Positions 23,472-27,976 of a stretch of 27,976 nt of DNA are shown here, one piece after another; the stretch's first letter is position 1, and every line of letters starts with the position of its first letter. Source of the stretch: an uncultured Lachnospiraceae bacterium (GTDB lineage Bacteria; Bacillota; Clostridia; Lachnospirales; Lachnospiraceae); the NCBI GenBank assembly GCA_910577785.1, contig CAJTNT010000046.1:1-27976 (forward strand), written 5' to 3'. A program made the position numbers and the translations under genes. The notes beneath the pieces were generated by a model. It had not been told where the DNA came from, searched no databases, and saw only the letters and a program-made list of their open reading frames with translations.

Positions 23472-24353
23472 ATGAACATTTTAAAGAAAACTGGAAGCAT
23501 ACTTTTTTGCTTCCTCCCAGTTTTATTGGCGCTGGGAATCCAAATCATCGTCACTTTTGCCAGCGTCATCGTGAGAATGCTGGCGCTGATTGTTGGCGGC
23601 TCCGCCTTATTTACCGATTCTTCCCTCGCCAACGTGGAACAGGCCATGGCCAGCCTTTCCAACGACAGCCAGTTCCTGACCCTGGTTTCCATAATCTACG
23701 CCGTCCTGGCTGCGATTGCCCTTGGCCTCTGGTACAGGCTCCGCTTTGTGCCCAAACACATGCCCCGCCGCAGCCTGGGCGAACTTGTGAACCTCCCTAT
23801 GATTGTCGGGTTAGTCCTCCTGATGGTTGGCATGCAGTACCTGTCCACCTATATGGTGGCAATGCTCGCCGCTGTCAACCACAGCTGGTTTGACACCTAT
23901 CAGGGCATGATGGAAAGCATCGGCTTTGACGATATAACGCCGCTTTTGGCGCTTTATACGGTCTTTGTTGCCCCGATCAGTGAAGAACTGATTTTCCGTG
24001 GCGTCACACTAAAATATGCCGCGCGGGCGATGCCTTTCTTTCTTGCCAATATCTTCCAGGCTCTTTTATTCGGCGCCTTCCATGGCAATATTGTTCAGGG
24101 CGCTTATGCCTTTGTCGCCGGCCTCTTCTGCGGGTATGTCTGTTACAAGGGCGGCAGCCTCTGGCTTTCCATCCTTTTACATATGATGTTCAACCTCTGG
24201 GGGGCTTTTGCGCCGGACTTCCTGTCTTATGCTGGCAGCTCCACCATCCTCCACCTGTTTATCCTTGTCCTTTCCATCCTTTTTTCTGCTGGAGGCGCAT
24301 TCCTCTACCAAAAGGGCGCCAGCATGAGGAAAAGCAGTGCCACGGTACGTTGA
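23472..24353 (+). CDS. CPBP family intramembrane glutamic protease
   Basis: This 293-residue polytopic membrane protein has hydrophobic helices at ~8-42, ~68-90, ~108-130, ~155-170, ~188-200, ~210-240 and ~255-280. It carries all three CPBP (Abi, Rce1-like) motifs: EELIFRG (E171, E172, R176), FGAFHGN (H204) and SILLHMMFN (H237, N241). Such proteins cleave substrates inside the membrane, or serve in bacteriocin immunity; the substrate here is unknown and no bacteriocin gene is near. The start at 23472 follows AGAAAGGGG, and a promoter lies just upstream. It is divergent from the FapA-like gene and convergent with the broken surface-protein gene. Confidence 0.93.
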   Translation: MNILKKTGSILFCFLPVLLALGIQIIVTFASVIVRMLALIVGGSALFTDSSLANVEQAMASLSNDSQFLTLVSIIYAVLAAIALGLWYRLRFVPKHMPRRSLGELVNLPMIVGLVLLMVGMQYLSTYMVAMLAAVNHSWFDTYQGMMESIGFDDITPLLALYTVFVAPISEELIFRGVTLKYAARAMPFFLANIFQALLFGAFHGNIVQGAYAFVAGLFCGYVCYKGGSLWLSILLHMMFNLWGAFAPDFLSYAGSSTILHLFILVLSILFSAGGAFLYQKGASMRKSSATVR

Positions 24354-24410
24354 TGCCTTGACAAAGCGGGAATGGCGCTACATTGGCCACAGCATTTTAT
24401 ACAGCAAAGA

Positions 24411-24444
24411 CAGCAGGGAAGCCCTTGCCAGGGGCTCCCTGCTG
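24411..24444. terminator. Hairpin between convergent genes, likely two-way terminator
   Basis: A 13-bp stem (CAGCAGGGA with TCCCTGCTG, then GCCC with GGGC, one bulged A) closes a TTGCCAG loop. It lies between the stops of the CPBP gene (24353) and the surface-protein gene (24468). The T runs are poor on both sides (CTCTTG on plus, TCTTTG on minus). Confidence 0.6.
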
Positions 24445-24467
24445 CTCTTGCATAATTGTATAATCGG

Positions 24468-27400
24468 TTACTTCTTTACCTTGACCGCATTTGATACCTT
24501 CCCGCTGCTGTAATTTCCTTTGCCCTCAGTCACTACTTTGTAGTAATATGTCTTCCCAGCCTTCGCCTTCTTATCCACATAAACGTGCTTCGAAGCCGAC
24601 ACCTTTGCAATCCTGGCAAACCCGCTGTTCTTTTTCGCAGAACGGTAAATATGGTACCTTACCGCCCCTTTTACCTTCTTCCAGCTTATCTTTACGCGCT
24701 TTGCCCCATCTTGTTTTGCCGTTACCTTCTTGGTATTGTCCGGAAGCTTTGCTACCTTCACGGCCTTGGAGGATTTCCCTGTGCTATAGAAGGAATTCCT
24801 GTCGGAAACCACTTTATAGTAGTATGTTTGATTAGCCTTTACTTTTTTATCCACATAAACCAGCTTGGAAGCGGACACCTTTGCAACCTGCGCAAATCCT
24901 GTATCTTTTTTCTTTGAGCGGTAAATATAGTATGCCGAAGCATTTTTTACTTTCTTCCAGGTTACCTTCACACGTCTGTCGCCATCCTGCTTTGCGGTTA
25001 CCCTGGCGGTATTGGCCGGAACGGAGACAAATACTTCCCTGCTGTTTTCGCTATCCAGGTACTTTGCCGTATCCACAGCCACGCCTTTGGCATAGTAAGC
25101 CGCTTTCCTGCCGCTTACCGGATGGCTGTCATACAGATAGCTTCCCGTCGTCTCGCCAATCATGGACACCTTGCCGGCAACCCTGCGGTAGACAGCTATT
25201 TTCTGGCCTTCCTTAGGCTTGCCAAAGGAAATCTTCACTTTTGCCAATGCGTTCTTGGCAAGGTATCCCTTGACCTGAATCTTCGGCTGCGGAATCGGTA
25301 CCTTCCGGGCTTCCTGCTCCAGTTCTGCGAGCCTTTGCTCTGCTGCCGCCAGAAGTTCCAGGGTTCCTGCCCCAATCAAAGCCTTCTGCGTTTCCGTCAG
25401 GGCTTCATAAGCGCTGCGTGCGTCTGCAATCTTAGCCTTGCTCTCTAATGTCACCTCGCCAATGCCAGTAATTTTCTGGATGACGGCTTCCGCTGCCGCC
25501 TGATCGGCTTTCTTGCGCTCTTCTTCCTCCTTCAGGTTCTGAAGGGCTTCCTCTGCCTCCTGCAGATGCTTTATGCTGTCTGCCCCTACCAGAGCCTTCT
25601 GTGCTTCTGTCAGCGCCTCGTAGGCTGCCCGTGCTTCTGCGAGCAGGGCTTCCGATTCCAGGGAAACTTCGCCGATGCTGGCGATTTTCTGGATAACGGC
25701 TTCTGCCGCCGCGCGGTCAAGCGCTTCCTGGGTGGCCTGTTCCTGCAGTTCCTTAAGCCTCTGCTCTGCCGCGGCCAGTGCCTGAAGGGCATCTGTCTGT
25801 ACCAGCTTCTTCTGCGCCTCTGTCAGGGCTTCATAAGCTTCCCGTGCCTCTATAATTGCAAGGGCAGATTCTAAGGAAACTTCGCCGATGCTGGCGATTT
25901 TGCTTTCCACGGCCTTTGCAGCCGCCTGATCTGCCGCTTCCTGTTTCAGCGCCTCCAGCGCCTGCTCTGCCTGTGCCAGACGTTCCAGGGCGTCTGCCCC
26001 TACCAGAGCCTTCTGCGCTTCTGTCAGCGCCTCATAAGCTGCTCGTGCCGCCTGGATGGCTGACTCAGATTCCAAGGCAACCACACCAATGGCATTAATC
26101 TGCCCGACTACCTCATTGGCCGCTTCCTGGTCTGCCGCTTCCTCCTTTAGGCCTACAAGCGCCTGCTCTGCTGCCTCCAATACGCCCAAAAGCTCTGCGC
26201 CTACCAGCTCCTTCTGCCTCTCTGTCAGGGCGTCATAGGACTGCCGTGCTGCCGTGATGGCTGCTTCGGACTCCAGGCTTACTTCCCCAATGGCGTTGAT
26301 TTTCCCAATCACTGCACGAGCTGCCGCCTGGTCTGCGGCCTCTTGTTTCAATTGTGCAAGTGTCCGCTCTGCCTGTTCCAACGTTTCCAGAAGTTCTGCG
26401 CCTACCAGCTCCTTCTGCCTCTCTGTCAGGGCGTTATAGGACTGCCGCGCAGCCGTGATGGCTGCCTCGGATTCCAGGCTTACCGCGCCGATCTGCTCTA
26501 TCTTTTGGATGGCCGCGTCTGCCGCTTCCTGGTCAGCGTCCCGTACTTCAATTTCCATCACATCAGTCAGTCCGGAAGCCACGCTCTTTACGGTAATCTC
26601 TGCCTTCCCGGCCTTCCTGGCTGTCAGCAGGCCGCTAACGCTGACAGAGGCCACCTCGGCATTGCTGCTCGTAAAGGCCAAGTTCTTGTTGGTGGCATTC
26701 TCTGGCAGGACGTCCGCTTCCAGGCCGTACACACGGCCGCACCAGAACACTCCGCCTGTTTTCTTAAGCTTTACGGATTCTACCTTGACATACTGCCCAT
26801 AATAAGGCTCAATGGTTACCTCGCACTCTGCCTTTACTGCCTCATCCAGTATGGAGTAAGCCGTAACCACTGCCGTCCCAGCCGTTCCCTTCGCCGTCAC
26901 CAGGCCTGCGGAAGAAACAGATATCAGTTCTGGGTTGGAAGACTTCCAGCCAAGGCTGATGCTGTTGTTCACCTCCGGCCTCGTCTGTGCGGACAGCAGG
27001 GCTGATTGCCCTGGCAGCAGGCTAAGGCTCTTCGGCGTTACGGAAATCTCTTCGATCTTCTGCACGGTCGTTGCGCTTTCATTGGTGCCGATAATCTCAA
27101 ATTCATACATCGAGTAGCCATACTGGCCGACGCGTTTGATGCCAAGCATCCGCACATAACGCCCTTCATAAGCCTGCGGGAGGGTATAATTCCTCCACCC
27201 GGCGCCAGTATTATTCTTTTCATAAACCATATCCGTCCACTGCTCGCCGTCATCAGAAATCTGTACCTTATATTCCTTCCCGGCGGCAGCCTCCCAGAGG
27301 ATATTTATTTTCTCCACCTTGGACTTCTCGCCCAAATCTACCATATACCACTGGTTATCGCTCCTGGCGGACGCCCATCTGGTGCCTGTGTTCCCATCAA

Positions 27401-27752
27401 TGGCATTGCTTTCTGGGTAAGCAGCTGCGCCGCCTGTATCATAGCTGCTGCAGGAAGCCTTTTTGCCAATGGCCAGGTTCCAGGCCTCAACATCCGGGGC
27501 GCCCCCCTCCGCTGACTTCTGCAGGGCGCGGATGGAGAAGAAGGAATACTGCCCCTTGCTGATCCCCTGCATCTTCAGGTAACGCGCCTTCACGGCCTGG
27601 TCAAAATCATAGCGCACATATTCGCCCTTTGCCTGCCCCCTTACTTCCTGGAGCGTGTTCCATTCCGTGCCGTCATCGGAAATCAAGAGATCGTAATCTT
27701 CTCCGTTGGAATACCACTGGATATCGACAGCGTCAAAGGCAATGTCATTTAG
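24468..27752 (-). pseudogene. 5'-truncated surface protein: discoidin, Big, helical repeats, FN3
   Basis: The frame is intact for ~1095 codons but begins in the middle of an F5/8 type C domain (NDIAFDAVDIQWYSNGEDYD). It has no ATG, ribosome site or signal peptide; an in-frame TAA at 27771-27773 closes it upstream. The only start-like codon nearby is the TTG at 27686. Residues counted from that TTG: rest of discoidin 1 (to ~60), full discoidin 2 (~69-200), two Big_2 domains (~210-383), six ~67-residue helical repeats (~391-795), a beta domain and two FN3 domains (~893-1072). These are carbohydrate-binding and spacer modules of a secreted enzyme or adhesin; the lost 5' part probably held the signal peptide and any catalytic domain. 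The break coincides with an apparent IS end. The copy is likely inactive unless restored by excision. Confidence 0.78.
25302..26516 (-). repeat. Six ~67-residue helical repeats in the surface protein
   Basis: Six tandem units of about 200 bp share IGEVSLESEAAI, AR-x-AYEALTEAQK-x-LVGA and AE-x-AL-x-x-LK-x-EAADQ. They are predicted to be paired amphipathic helices. The two units in the GH127-type glycosidase are of the same family but less alike. Confidence 0.85.
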
Positions 27753-27784
27753 ATAAGGACAACATTGCCGTTAGGATTCTTTTT

Positions 27785-27820
27785 ACAGCGAGTAAACATT
27801 TTGTTTATTCGCTGTTTTTC
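27785..27820 (+). terminator. Inward-facing terminator hairpin near the IS end
   Basis: A 14-bp stem with one G-U pair (27785-27798 with 27802-27815) is followed by TTTTC and preceded by TTTTT. As a plus-strand terminator it has no gene of its own to end; it would stop plus-strand transcription coming from the flanking DNA. Confidence 0.65.
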
Positions 27821-27862
27821 TATATTTAAAAGCATTCAACGTAATAAATTTGTACGACAAAC

Positions 27863-27884
27863 AGACAGATGCTTTCATCTGTCT
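27863..27884 (-). terminator. Terminator after the partial minus-strand gene
   Basis: A perfect 9-bp stem AGACAGATG/CATCTGTCT with a 4-base loop lies 26 bases after the stop at 27911 and is followed on the minus strand by TGTTTGTC, a weak T tract. Confidence 0.5.
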
Positions 27885-27910
27885 TAAAAATGGTATATAC
27901 TAATATTTGA

Positions 27911-27976
27911 TTAGGCTGCTCTATATAGAAAGCTTATCGCGGACTGGGGTTTGACTTTGCGAGGGTCTGTTCTCCC
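27911..27976 (-). CDS. C-terminal end of a gene, possibly a transposase
   Basis: The last 21 codons read GRTDPRKVKPQSAISFLYRA followed by A and TAA. A basic R-x-D-P-R-K-V-K-P tail of this sort is seen at the end of some DDE transposases. A terminator follows the stop, and the gene abuts a broken coding sequence. The fragment is too short to identify by eye, so the assignment rests mainly on context. Confidence 0.35.
   Translation of the reverse strand, partial: GRTDPRKVKPQSAISFLYRAA

Larger units (their letters stand above)
27753..27976 (-). mobile_element. Probable insertion sequence end, continuing past the window
   Basis: At about 27750 the surface-protein coding sequence stops matching its domain, and the composition becomes AT-rich. 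Two hairpins and the last 21 codons of a different minus-strand gene follow. This is the usual layout of an IS end: terminal repeat, a hairpin blocking transcription from outside, then the terminator and end of the transposase. The exact boundary and family are not visible, because only one end is in the window. Confidence 0.5.

Overview
The window looks like chromosome from an anaerobic Firmicute of the Lachnospiraceae (Clostridia) type. The grounds are: base composition near 50% GC, an AGGAGG-type ribosome binding site in front of nearly every gene, a T-box leader on pheST, a Rho with a long disordered repeat insert, a dnaE-pfkA pairing, and very long secreted proteins built from LamG, discoidin, Big, FN3 and BspA-like modules. 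The species cannot be named from the sequence alone.

Layout. Positions 1-425 hold the 3' part of a heptad-repeat coiled-coil protein (+). A shared hairpin follows, then a 1819-residue secreted GH127/GH146-type beta-L-arabinofuranosidase on the minus strand (763-6222). Next is a translation/RNA block on the minus strand: T-box, pheS, pheT, queA, read right to left with a terminator after queA, and rho upstream with its own region. A small conserved plus-strand protein with its own promoter (13863-14123) sits between rho and the next minus-strand run. That run is, in transcription order, a FapA-like DUF342 protein, a response regulator with a degenerate HD-GYP domain, dnaE, pfkA and a SPOUT RNA methyltransferase. 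Divergent from the FapA-like gene is a CPBP membrane protease (+). The right end is a large discoidin/Big/FN3 surface protein on the minus strand that has lost its 5' end, next to what appears to be the end of an insertion sequence.

How the genes relate. pheS-pheT-queA form one operon controlled by tRNA-Phe charging. The FapA-like/response-regulator pair is tightly coupled (12 bp apart) and probably forms a signalling unit whose transcript may run on into dnaE-pfkA-RNA methyltransferase. The two giant surface proteins share the same ~66-residue helical repeat (two copies in the glycosidase, six in the broken gene), which suggests that they belong to one cell-surface polysaccharide-degrading repertoire.

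Most notable. (1) A 133-bp MITE-like element with perfect 12-bp terminal inverted repeats and perfect 8-bp target duplications lies inside the divergent promoter of the FapA-like and CPBP genes. (2) In-frame minisatellites occur in three loci: 21 bp in the coiled-coil gene, 48 bp in rho, 15 bp just upstream of and in frame with pfkA. (3) A repeat-domain/DUF342 fusion is coupled to a response regulator whose HD catalytic His is missing. (4) A surface-protein gene is apparently interrupted by an IS. No CRISPR array, tRNA or rRNA gene was seen, and no complete new defence system is evident.
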